A stretch of 64,000 bases of DNA from Cryptococcus deneoformans JEC21 (taxonomy: Eukaryota > Basidiomycota > Tremellomycetes > Tremellales > Cryptococcaceae): positions 522,221-586,220 of the forward strand of contig NC_006692.1 in NCBI RefSeq assembly GCF_000091045.1, given 5' to 3'. This document shows positions 46,976 to 56,915 of this stretch, one piece after another. Within the stretch, counting starts at the first letter, position 1; each line of letters starts with the position of its first letter. Under the pieces are notes generated by a model. That model was not told the origin of the DNA. It saw nothing but the letters and a program-made list of their open reading frames with translations, and ran no database searches. Both the position numbers and the translations under genes were made by a program.

Positions 46976-47219
46976 ATGTCGTATGCATTGCCGTCTGGTC
47001 AAGGACGATGGAGGATGTAGAAATGGTCTGGAAGGGGAGAGAGTTGTTGCATGGACGTCACACGGTAACATTGTGTAAATATCTACGTACGAAACATGCG
47101 CGTCATAAGAAACAAGGCACAACAAATGACAATCACGTGTCAGGAGCCATTGGGACAGATTTGGACCTTTGTATACAACTTTCTCAAACTTGGAATTTGG
47201 AGAGATAGCTCAGGAAACG

Positions 47220-49062
47220 ATGTCTTCCTCCCCAGAGCCCACCGCACTCACGGACCCCGCCTCCTATCTATGTCTCTCCAAATTCAACCGCCGACTGCCC
47301 CGCTGTCCTCGAACGAACCTCCCAGTCACTTTTTCCGACATTGGTGATCCAACGGGTATACCGCTTTTGTATCTTTTGCCAAGCGGATGCTCCAGGTGGA
47401 TAGGAGCTTCTTTGGGTGAGCTCTATGCTCCATGCAGTCCGTACCGTGTGAGAATATGGCTCACAAATACAAGACCCTCTGGCTGCGAGATTTGGAGTGA
47501 GGATCGTTGTCATTGATCGACCGGGATGTGGGGGTACAGGGCAAGTCCCTCTCGGAGAGCGGATTGACAGAAGCTGTGGTGCGGTTTAATGATCTAGGTG
47601 TTTCGCAGTTGTTGGGCTTTACCACTGACAAACTCTCGGTTAGAAATGGCAGTTTCAGTTCTTGAGACTCTGATGATCAAACCGGCTCATATCCTTGTTA
47701 GCTCTGCAGGGATCTAGCAAGTCTCCACTTACCATGTTGAATTAATATGAAAACGTCGCTGATCGTATATGGTCAGCTACGCACTCCATCTTTTGATTCA
47801 CCATCCCTCAGCATTTAAAACATCGCTCAATCCACCCCCGCGGTTGTATCTTATTGCTCCTTGGGTGCCCCTGCTGCCAATAGATCATCCTGACAGCTGG
47901 CCTTTCAAGTGGGATTGGATACCCACGCCATTCATTGCCACTCAACATATCACTGTATGCATTTTCACTTTTTCCATAGCAATTTAGCTGAGTATGACTT
48001 TGCCAGACACCACACCTACTGAAAGCCGCCGAGCAAGCTCAAAAAGCGTATGACAGAGGTCTCAAAGCAATCGACACAAGCATGTCATTTGTTATGAAGA
48101 TGTACAACTCATTTACCGAAGTTCCTTCATCGACTTCCTATTCTTCCGCTCAGGGCACAGCACCGCCATCGATGTCTCCTTCTACTCCATATGAACAAAC
48201 AAGTATCAAGCCTGGAATGAAGGAGGATGTTCAAGAAGGCCTGAATAACATTATGGGAGCAGGCATGGGCGAGGGTACAGAAGTGCAGGTGCCTCAATCC
48301 GAAGGAGAAGGGGGTAAGAAGGAACGGTACTGGGGGCCTACTCCATGTTGTGTGACTTGCGTGAGTGCAACGCTCCACGCAGCGATGTAGAATTGGCTAA
48401 AAGGACATAAAAGCTGGTGTCAAGCTACATGCAAGCTGAGAATGGTCAAGGTATCGGTCAAGGTATCATAACCGCACATCGCTCTGTAAGCCAATAGCTA
48501 ACGCTGTCCGGCAATAGATCATCTCTTGTGCCTCAACCGCGGACCTCGCGACACGGGAGGAGCGTGGCTTCAAACGGCACTATCTGATCTGGCAGCGACA
48601 ATCCAGTTTGCTCAAGAAGCCGTAGTTCCAAAAACGGCTGCAGAGAAGCTAGCAAGGAATAGCTTGCAGACTGGTCAGGCCAACGAGGCGGACGAAACCG
48701 GAACAGCGGGACATGTGAACGCCGTCGAATATCCCTTGGAAATGCATGTCTGGTGGGGCTGGATGGATGACATGGTCGTCAGGAAAGGACAATGTGAGTC
48801 CAGATATCGTTCCCGCATACCATTCTGAGACTTGTGTATAGTATATTTCAACCAGCTCGTCGGAGAATATTCTGGTGTCATTGACTTGTTGGTTCATGAC
48901 GTACCTGATGGGGACCACTCTGACTTGTAAGCTACCCATGAGTAGGGTGGATTGTCTAGTTGACTGATGTGATGCAGGATGTCGAGACCAGTAGGAATAC
49001 ATCACTGCTTCGAGCTTATTCGATCACAAAATGACACAAAGATGCCGAGTCGGGAGCTGTAA
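47220..49062 (+). CDS. Alpha/beta-hydrolase fold protein
   Basis: ATG at 47220 (MSSSPEPTALTDPASYL). The hydrolase core begins VTFSDIGDPTGIPLLYLLPSGCSRW and continues PLAARFGVRIVVIDRPGCGGTG. After an intron (donor GTGCGG) comes SCEMAVSVLETLMIKPAHILVSSAG, where the family nucleophile elbow GxSxG is degenerate (VSSAGI). The next intron (47717-47776) has a GC donor. Further exons give YALHLLIHHP, a lid-like region with many Ser/Pro, and a C-terminal part with EMHVWWGWMDDMVV, YSGVIDLLVHDVPDGDHSDL (the GDH...D-like catalytic His region) and a GIHHCFELI end. The elbow lacking a clear GxSxG makes catalytic activity uncertain. It resembles fungal alpha/beta hydrolases of unknown substrate. Confidence 0.75.
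47717..47776 (+). other. GC-AG intron
   Basis: Donor GCAAGT and acceptor GGTCAG. The joined reading SSAG-IYYALHLL fits the fold, and no GT donor keeps the frame open here. Confidence 0.6.
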
Positions 49063-49212
49063 CGAGACGACTGGTCATGGATATGGTTAGGAGGTGGGGA
49101 CGGAACTTGTATCATTCGCCAAAGATGTTCTATCCACTATTGTAAATCCTATTCAACTGTGTAGCTGTGTACAAGTACAGTTTTAGCATTCTTGAAAGAC
49201 AATGGAACTCTA

Positions 49213-50011
49213 TTATATAAACATCTGGAGATCATGTTTAATCGTTGAATTTTCTAACCAGTCATTAGATCTGAATTGATGCTTCCCCGTTAGTCTGGAT
49301 GCTGCGATTAATCTATGCCCACTTACGAGTCCTCAAGGTGATCATCAAAATCCCGTAGCCCCCTGTGGATTTTTTTCTCCCTAATGACCTTCAGCAAGCT
49401 TGCTGGTAATGATTGCGAAGTAATGGAGAAAGGTTCCGGAAGAAGGGTCGGCGACGCTGCAGGGACAGCTTGCAAAAGATATGGAGAAGCCTCAGTAGGA
49501 AGATAAGGCTGTGGTTGTTTAGATCCAACATTCTTTTCCAAGTTTGGTTGGTAGGACTTACGATATAGGCCGGTTGCCCAGCCGCCAATTTATCATTGTC
49601 GATCTTCGAGGAAGGAGCACGATAAGTTCAAACATACATTCAGAATCCATAAAGACCTATACTCACAGCCAAAGCGAAAGCTCCTTCAAAGCTTTCTCTT
49701 AAGATCTTCCACACCCTTTCCACGACTCTGGGAAGCCCATCGCCTTCATCCCTTGCAACATACACACCAACAATTCTCTTATGATTTATTTCAGCGTACT
49801 TCCCAACGATTGAGAGCCCTGCTTCCATCATGGGCGATAAGCTTGTGTAATGGTGCAGAATGGGTACGGCATCGTCGACTACTTGCTTCGAATCTTGAGA
49901 AGAGGAGGAGGAGAGCAAGACGCCGATAACAGTGGAAGAAGGTTGGGCGGCGGCGTGGAGGATGGGCAGGGAATAGGCGGTATCGGTTATAGAATAAGAG
50001 TACGAAGGCAT
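49213..50011 (-). CDS. EMC8: ER membrane protein complex subunit 8 (EMC8/9)
   Basis: EMC8/9 is a cytosolic subunit of the ER membrane protein complex that inserts and folds transmembrane proteins. The start is ATG 50011 (MPSYSYSITDTAYSLPILHAA), an MPN-type (JAMM-like without metal ligands) N-terminal half: STVIGVLLSSSS, VPILHHYTSLSPMMEAGLSIVGKYAEI, IVGVYVARDEG. Internal exons give DNDKLAAGQPAY and PYLPTEASPYLLQAVPAASPTLL. The family end DFDDHLED is followed by a GTAAGT donor; reading through gives a stop after DS, but splicing 49271-49326 out adds SNDWLENSTIKH..., matching the D..DW end of the family. I therefore extend the gene to TAA 49213-49215. It diverges from NAT3. Confidence 0.85.
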
Positions 50012-50322
50012 TCTCGCAGGACTGTTGCGTGGATGCAGTTATATAAGTAGAGTTCGTTCAGAGTTCGTTCGTTGGTGGATGACAACAGCGAGAAGAGTCA
50101 CGGCGGGGGTTAATGTCCAGGTGTCCCGATCTATATGTGTATCCTCCACTCTGATCTTTTACGAACGAGCAAGAAATCACCGGCGAGCGAGTGCAGAGTG
50201 TCCCGTTGTCTCTATCATTATTCCCGTCACAAGAAGCAGCCACAGCATCCCGTACTCCTTCTAAACACGCGTCTGGTCTCTCGCACACCCTTTATTCTAG
50301 GAATCTCAACCTCTCTGCGCAC
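50012..50322. promoter_or_regulatory. Divergent promoter region, EMC8 / NAT3
   Basis: 311 bp between start codons. One ACGCGT near 50268. Nothing else recognised. Confidence 0.4.
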
Positions 50323-51235
50323 ATGTCGGTCATTCGCCCGTTCGATCCCACAGACATCTTACGTTTCAACAATATCAATGCCGACCCATGGACAGCGACA
50401 GTGGGTTTCTCGTACTTGAGTAACATGAATATGCTGACGCTTCTAGTGAAGTATCATAATGGCTACTATGCCAGCTATACAGCGCAATGGCCTGACTGGT
50501 GTGTCGCCGTTGAAGGCGCTTATGACCCAACATTGAAAGCTTACAGTAAGCATGGAAGCTTCATCACACAGGCCCATCTTTTAACATTATCTCCAGTGAT
50601 CTCCAAACATGAGCCTCCGGCCCCCGATCCACAGCATCACGGTCATTTAACAGCTCTTTCAATTGCTCCATCGCACAGATCACTCGGACTCGCCCGTGTT
50701 CTCATGGATGTTCTCGAAGGATTAAGCGGACCAGGAGAGATAGCGGTGGAATGTAATAATGATCATGGAGCTCATGCGCACGAGCACCAAGCGGTCCCTA
50801 CCGGAGCAGCGCGCGATTCGGTGGATGCGTGGTTTGTAGATCTCTTTGTGAGGTGCAATAATGTCAGGGCAATAAGCATGTACGAAAAAATGGGGTACAG
50901 TGTGTACAGAAGGGTAGTTGAGTGAGTCCCTCTTTGTTTTCTCCTTCTAGTCATAGTGCTAACAGCGTACTACTAGCTATTATAATGGCATGGAGGGTGT
51001 TGGCTCTACAAGAGATGAATTGGACGGTTTTGGTATGGACGAACCCTTGCTTTTGACATCTAGGATGAATGGCAAACTGATTATTCCGCGTAGACATGAG
51101 AAAATCAATGCCTAAGGATAAGGTATGGTTTCAAAGTAGATTCTGAGAGCCAAGCTGACTCTTTATTAGGCCAAGCGATACGTTAGACCAAACGGCCGTG
51201 ACATTCTCGTCTCACCCGATCAAGTTTGGGCATAA
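50323..51235 (+). CDS. NAT3: NatB N-terminal acetyltransferase catalytic subunit (Naa20/Nat3)
   Basis: NatB acetylates Met-Asp/Glu/Asn N-termini co-translationally. The start ATG at 50323 gives MSVIRPFDPTDILRFNNIN, the conserved Naa20 opening. The GNAT core includes WPDWCVAVEGAYDPTLKAYM and HGHLTALSIAPSHRSLGLARVLMDVLE, with the acetyl-CoA pocket R..GLA, then VRCNNVRAISMYEKMGYSVYRRVV and YYNGMEGVGSTRDELDGFDMRKSMPKD, the family C-terminus. Reading straight through 50546-50596 stays open but inserts 17 residues at a point where homologues have none; splicing this 51-bp intron (GTAAGC..CCAG) restores AYMISKHEP. It ends at TAA 51233-51235. The Met-Asp-Arg-Lys text of the last exons fits Naa20 rather than Naa10. 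Confidence 0.9.
50546..50596 (+). other. 51-bp stop-free intron in NAT3
   Basis: GTAAGC donor, CTCCAG acceptor, length a multiple of three with no stop codon in frame. If retained it would insert 17 residues into the acetyltransferase domain. Confidence 0.65.
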
Positions 51236-52071
51236 CTCCTGCCTCGAGATGCATAACGGCATATACACATTTATCGCACTAATCAGTTCATCTTTTCATT
51301 AATTATTCAACCATCATCGTCATTGTCAATCATTCCTATGTACTTATTACCGCAATGATTTGCCATCCGCCGTATAAATACAGTCTATATCAATTTTCTT
51401 CCCCCATTCTGATTGAGGTTTTCTTCGGTTCCAACTTTCTGCAAGGAAGATCGTGGCGAAATAAAATAAAAACTAGGGATACAGGGTGAAAATACGTCTC
51501 TTCATGAAAAGGAAGAATGAAGAATTGGGGTTTGAGAGTAATTTACGGAACAAGATGCGAAACTCGTGGCGCCAACTGATTGAAAGTTTGTGACTCGTGA
51601 TTGTTTCCCCAAACGAATTACCTCGCAAAGCGGCTAATAGATACTACTGATACACTTGTACGAACCCTGCTATTGCATTTATGACACTCTCCGATACAGC
51701 ATTCAAAAGCTGGCCGACTAACACATGAGTTCTTTGTTTATCAATATTGAGTAGACACTTGGAAATCTAAGCAGACGGATAGATCCATGCTCATTGCTCA
51801 TGCAAAACGGTCTTTATAAATACTTAGGAGATCCTATATCTTGAACTCGTATCACTATGGCGGGGACCGACAAACAACTATTTCCGTAGGAGATCTTGGA
51901 TAAGAATAAAGAAGTTATCGAAACAGACAATAAATAGTATGCCCATCTGCTGGGGCTAAGGACAAAAAGCCAGTATGTACAACCATCGGGAACTCCATTT
52001 AGGTGGTTGATTCGCTCAACTCCTATACGCTACACACAACCGCTTCAGTAAGAAAAGATCAAAGGCGATGA
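51236..52071. other. Long convergent interval
   Basis: About 840 bp between the stop codons of NAT3 and the C2H2 protein, longer than other convergent intervals here. No ORF with recognisable content and no RNA gene was seen. Confidence 0.45.
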
Positions 52072-54438
52072 TCAAAGCTCCATTTCCATCGCCATTCCCC
52101 ATTCTTCACCTTCCCTCTTGTCTTCTTTAATGTCCCCCCAACCGTCCTCTTCTTCCTTTGCTTCTTCCTCTTCGTCCTCTTCAGCTACTCCAGCTCCGCT
52201 TCGCACGGAGCTGCTAGGCACCTGAGTCCTCACGCCAAACATCCCACCGCCAACCATTCCTGTCTTCATATAGGTCGGCATGCCAAGGCTGCCTCGCCTT
52301 ACTGAACCTATAGAACCAGGCATCGGGCTGAGCCCAGGCACAGTGAGCGAAGACGAAAGAGAGGAAGAAAAGTTGAGGCCGTTCATGTCTGGAAGTGATC
52401 CGATGCTGTGAGGAGTAGCTGGTCCCTGAGTAGAGGAAGAAATAGAGGGGGCTGGGCGAGGGGATGAAATGCCCATCGGACGAGATGGGCGGGCATAAGG
52501 CGAAGACGCAGGGGGAGAGCGAACGCCTAGACCAGAATGCACGGCTCGAGGCGAGGGGTGAACTCCATTAGAGCGAGGGATGTATGGTTCGGCGGCTCCC
52601 ATGCTGCTAGTAGTCGAGTCGCTTGCAGCTGCTGGAGACGACTTCCGTTCCGCCTTCTCGGCCAGTGTGCCCAGAGCGGTGGTCTCCCGCAAGGAAGACG
52701 GAGTGAGGGGTGCGGCAGTAGAAGTGGATGGGGATCGGCCCAATGACACTTCTCGCGCGGCGCGAGATGTGGCTCTCTTGGGCAATGAGTCGTTGGAACC
52801 GGCGGGAGAAAGAATTGCAGGCCAGAGAGACTTGTCGGAAGGAAGGGCCCTACCTCCTTGAGATGTAGGGTCGAGGTGAGCAAGAATAGCAGCAGCCTGG
52901 TGAAGTTCTGTCAGCACAACAAGTTCACTTGGATAAAAGCGAACTCACTTCAAGCATCTGCACCTGTTGATGTTTACTCATGCTCAGCGCGGTCGGTTCC
53001 TTCCAGTGTGGGCTGTGTTCCCATCTATGTTTTACCAAGCAACTGGGGTGTCTGTATTCCTTGTTACACGTCTCACACTTGAATACCATCCCTTTTCTTC
53101 TACCTTTTACCCCACCACTTCCCGTACCCAACGCGAGCTTCTCCCACTCTGGGCGAGAATCATCAGCATCTGGTTCAATTTCATCCTCATCCATGTCAAT
53201 ATCGTCGGCACTCCCACTTCTGGCGCGAGAGTTCTCTTCATCATCATCGTCGCCAAACTCCATGTCCAATTCGATATCATCTTCGGGAGGGGTGGGGGCT
53301 TTGCGCTGGCCCTTGGTGGGTAAAGAGCCGGGGACAGCAGACACTGAGCGCGTCGGCAACGGCGCGGCTGTTGGAGCAGGTCGAGAGAGGGAGGATCGAC
53401 GGTCGGTCTTGGCGAAATCGAATAATTGAGGGGCAGGCGAAGTACCCAATGTGGATCGGCGGGTCATACTAGCCGGTCCGTCCAATGATGTTATACGACT
53501 GCTACGCAAATGTTGGTTTAGCATGCTCGCTTCGAAACGGACAAAGGACCGGCTTACCTATCCTTCCCGACGCCACCCGGACCGGAGCCACTTTCACCAG
53601 TGCCAGTGAGTCCCAGCTTGCCCCTGCCGAGGACTCCGGTAGTGCTGCTACTCATCCTCCTCGCTTTGGGCGCATTCTCCTTACCAGCCTTCTCTTGAGT
53701 GGCTTGGGGTCTAGTGGCTGAAAGATAGGAAGGGTGTGAGGGAACGCTCGCGGGTACAGTTTGAGGGGCGGTTTGTGAATGTACAGGGAGAGGTCGAGGT
53801 ACATGGACAGGCGTGCCATTCGACAGCGAGAGGAGGTCTAAAGGAAATGAGCCTCTCAAACGGAAAGGTGAGGAATGATAACTTACCAAAGGCATGAGCA
53901 TGCATATCGCCGTCGTCTCCGTGCTCACACGGCGGCAAGAAGCTCGGATGAATGAGATCGTTCTTGCCTTGTTGTATGAGCGCGGGCGAGTCGGTCTTGG
54001 GTGAGAATATGCCGGGGAGGTTTGTTGGCTGTTTAGTTTGTGCCAAATCCCGGGCGTTCGACAGGAGAAAAAAAAAGAAGAAAAAAGTTGATCAAGACGA
54101 GATGCCAAATTGCGCGTTGAAAAAAAGTCGAGACGAAAGGATGTAGTGTGCGACGCCAGTGCGAGATCAGATAGTGAGCGACGGTCCACGTTGTTCACAG
54201 CATGTGTGAAGATGGGAAGACAAGCAGCAAGAGAAGGGTGTCAGCAGTGTGTTTATGCTGGAAACGCCGCTGGGCGAAAATACGGCCCGGACGATCGCGA
54301 TAAAGCGGACTTTTTTTTTCTCCTTTTTCTTTACAGCGAAGGGAAAGTATGGGAAAGAGTACTGACCTCGGTAAGGGGTGTCTGCTGGGACTGGGGCGAG
54401 CGCCATTGCTCAAAGTCGGCTACGGGTGGGTTGGGCAT
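52072..54438 (-). CDS. Single C2H2 zinc-finger protein (conserved fungal type)
   Basis: ATG at 54438 starts a 24-codon first exon (MPNPPVADFEQWRSPQSQQ). It is followed by an unusually long first intron (54029-54366, 338 bp). Later exons are Ser/Pro-rich with an acidic run (DDIELDMEFGDDDDEE) and one classical C2H2 finger (FKCETCNKEYRHPSCLVKHRWEH). The following text PHWKEPTALSMSKHQQVQMLEAAAILAHLD, then DKSLWPAILSPAG, fits a conserved fungal group I know only as single-C2H2 proteins. The C-terminus is acidic (EEDEEEEAKEEEDGWGD). A single finger suggests a protein- or chromatin-contact role more than high-specificity DNA binding; that is inference. Confidence 0.8.
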
Positions 54439-54804
54439 CGCTGGAACAAGTCAGCACAGCGACCACAGGACACCCGCACACGCGGCGACGGGAGGAGGAG
54501 GAGAGGAGCAGCTCACTGGTGCGGAAGCCGGGGGACAGCGGGGAGAGAGAGTTCAAAAAAGCAATGGGGAGAAAAGATAAAAAGACGAGTTGTGTTCGCT
54601 GTTCGGCTTCTTCCCCAGCGTGTTCAGGGAAAATTCAGAATTAGAAATATTTTGGAAATATTATTTAGGAATGCGATGATTAAAAATCAGAAGGCTATTA
54701 CAAACCTTATCTGGCCTTCATTACATCTGTTTCCTAATCCATAACAAACCTGAACTCGTCCGTCAAAATCACACCATTTTTTATCCGTTCATCCAAGACG
54801 CAGC
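54439..54804. promoter_or_regulatory. Divergent promoter region, C2H2 protein / POP7
   Basis: 366 bp, AT-rich near 54640-54700. No defined element recognised. Confidence 0.4.
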
Positions 54805-55637
54805 ATGTCGCCGGCCGTCAAGAAACTCCCGCCCCCTGCGCCTCCCAAGCAACGTTCATCCGCCCACCCCTCGGCATTGACTCACCCATCTCATAAAGCA
54901 GCAACCGTTCCGCTCAAGCCTCTACAGGGAGTGAGCAAGACTCGCGGGGATGTAGGCAAGGCCGGTCATGGAAGAGAATGTATCTTTGTGACACGCAAGA
55001 CGGCGCTCGGTGCTTTAATGGGCAGATGTAGGAGCTTGGTTGTTGATGAAGGGTGAGTATGCTCTTGTTGGAAAAGTGGTCCATACTTATTCTTTGCAAA
55101 CAGATATACCTCTCTTACGCTTTACGCCCTGGGCCCGGCAATCTCTCATGCCCTCTTGCTTCTTCACGCACTTTTAGATCTATTGCCGTACCCAAAGGGA
55201 GAGAAGGGAATGTGGTATGAAATCCGAACGGGCAGTGTAGAATGCGTTGACGAGATAGACAAAATGGGAGACGGCCAAACAGACGGGAATAATGCAGTAC
55301 AAGAAGAGGATGCCTGGTTGAACGATGTCGGCTCTGTCGAAGCCAGTGTACCGGAGCGAGCTACTAGGATCAAGGTGACTTCATTGTTAGCATGTTGTGC
55401 TGCTCTATGCTGACCCCGAATTAGTCTTCGATAGAGATCACCATCCACATTGCGCCTCGACCGGCCTCAAAGAGCTTGTCTACGATCACGGAGAAGAAGA
55501 AAAAGAACAGACCGAGCAAGAAAAGCCGCATGGCGAGGTGGAATAGGTTAAAAGAAGAGGAAAGGCTGAGAGAAGAGGAAGAGGAAGAAGAAGTGGAAGA
55601 GGAGGAAGGCGACGAGGAGGCTACCATGAATGCATGA
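54805..55637 (+). CDS. POP7: RNase P/MRP subunit Pop7 (Rpp20), Alba-like
   Basis: Pop7 pairs with Pop6 and binds the RNA of RNase P and RNase MRP, which mature tRNA and rRNA; the pair also occurs in telomerase. The start ATG at 54805 gives a basic Pro-rich N-terminus. The Alba-like fold reads ECIFVTRKTALGALMGRCRSL and, after one intron, SLTLYALGPAISHALLLLHALLDLLPYPKG, then MWYEIRTGSVECVDEI. The last exon (SSIEITIHIAPRP) ends in a strongly basic and then acidic tail (KKKKNRPSKK; EEEEEEEVEEEEGDEE) not found in yeast Pop7. Three exons. Family call is good; the long charged tail is unusual. Confidence 0.8.
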
Positions 55638-56915
55638 CAGGCTGCCCCTATTTGAGATGGAGTGGAAAAGGGCTTTCTTTTTGTACTGGGTATGTTGGTC
55701 GTCTGTGTTATAATTGTATTCGATCCTCTTGTACCTGCACAATGACAATGACATGTATGGCCGCCACGCAGTCGCTATATACGCTGTCGATGCAGTGGTG
55801 ACTCGCTGGATGTCGTACCGATGCCTCCGATGAAATGTTATCCGACTGATCTTACGTAACTGCTTTGGGATGGGAATAATTCATCATCGCTGAGAAACGG
55901 GCGTCCGAACTGATCCGCCGGTGAGCCTGGGGCCAGCGGGCAGAGGAGATTAGAGGAGAAACGGAGAGAGCCAAAGACAGAAGGACCGCCAAACGACGTC
56001 GTATCTCTCATGCATATCGTTATTTCGTGCAGCCCGCTTACCACCCCGGAGTGGCCGTCAATATTCAAGTCACCCAAAAGTTGCTTGCGTCACAATCTCT
56101 ACGTACAACGTACAGGCAACACCCTTAAAAAAGGGATCGGAACCTCCACCCCAGCTCAGACGTTTGTTCCCCGCTTTGCCCCGCCGATTGAGGAAACGCA
56201 AAAACGACAGCGAAAGGAGAGGACGACCACCTGTACGCTGAAATAGTAATCTGGGATTAGATCGGCACATAACAGAAGCACAGGACTAGGACATCTCCGG
56301 TGCTGAGCCATTCAGGGTTGAGACGGTGAGTACATGTACCCTTGTACACTATCCACGACGGAGAGCAAACCTGCAGAACGAGATACAGTCGTGCTGACCC
56401 AGCACTACTTCTCCCAGCGTTAATCCAGGCATCTTTGGACAGATACAAGAAGTGGCGAGACCTCTTTGAACAGCGACGTCAGCGTCGGCAACATTTTCCA
56501 TTTTATTTTACTTTTTTGGATATACAAGGAGTCTACCGCCGTTGGGCCGTCACAATCCTGTAGAATCGTTCTGTGATCACACGTCGAGGTCCCCTCGTCT
56601 AGTAGTCGCCTCTGATCTATCACCGGCACCACTGCTAATAAACGGACAGGAGGTCCAACCGTCTTTTTCTCCATTACCGACTCAAACAAGCACAGCGGGG
56701 AGTACTACATTCGATCATACTCGCCTATCACAGGTGAGATCAAGCGAGAGGTATCCTGCGAGTGCGAGCTTGGGACAGTTTTCGTACTTGTGGCGAGGAA
56801 CAGGAGTCTGCACCAGGAGACGGAAATCTGCCAGCATTGAGTTCACCAAAAAAGTTGCCGTCCTCGTCCCAGTCACCGCCATTGTCTTACTTGCTGCCGA
56901 GTTCAGTCATCAAAA
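55638..56915. other. Intergenic: POP7 3' flank and DMA1 promoter/leader
   Basis: About 1.28 kb between two plus-strand genes. ORFs at 55838-56690 and the one overlapping DMA1 from 56542 lack domain text. The part just before 56916 is likely the DMA1 leader. No RNA gene is recognised. Confidence 0.4.
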
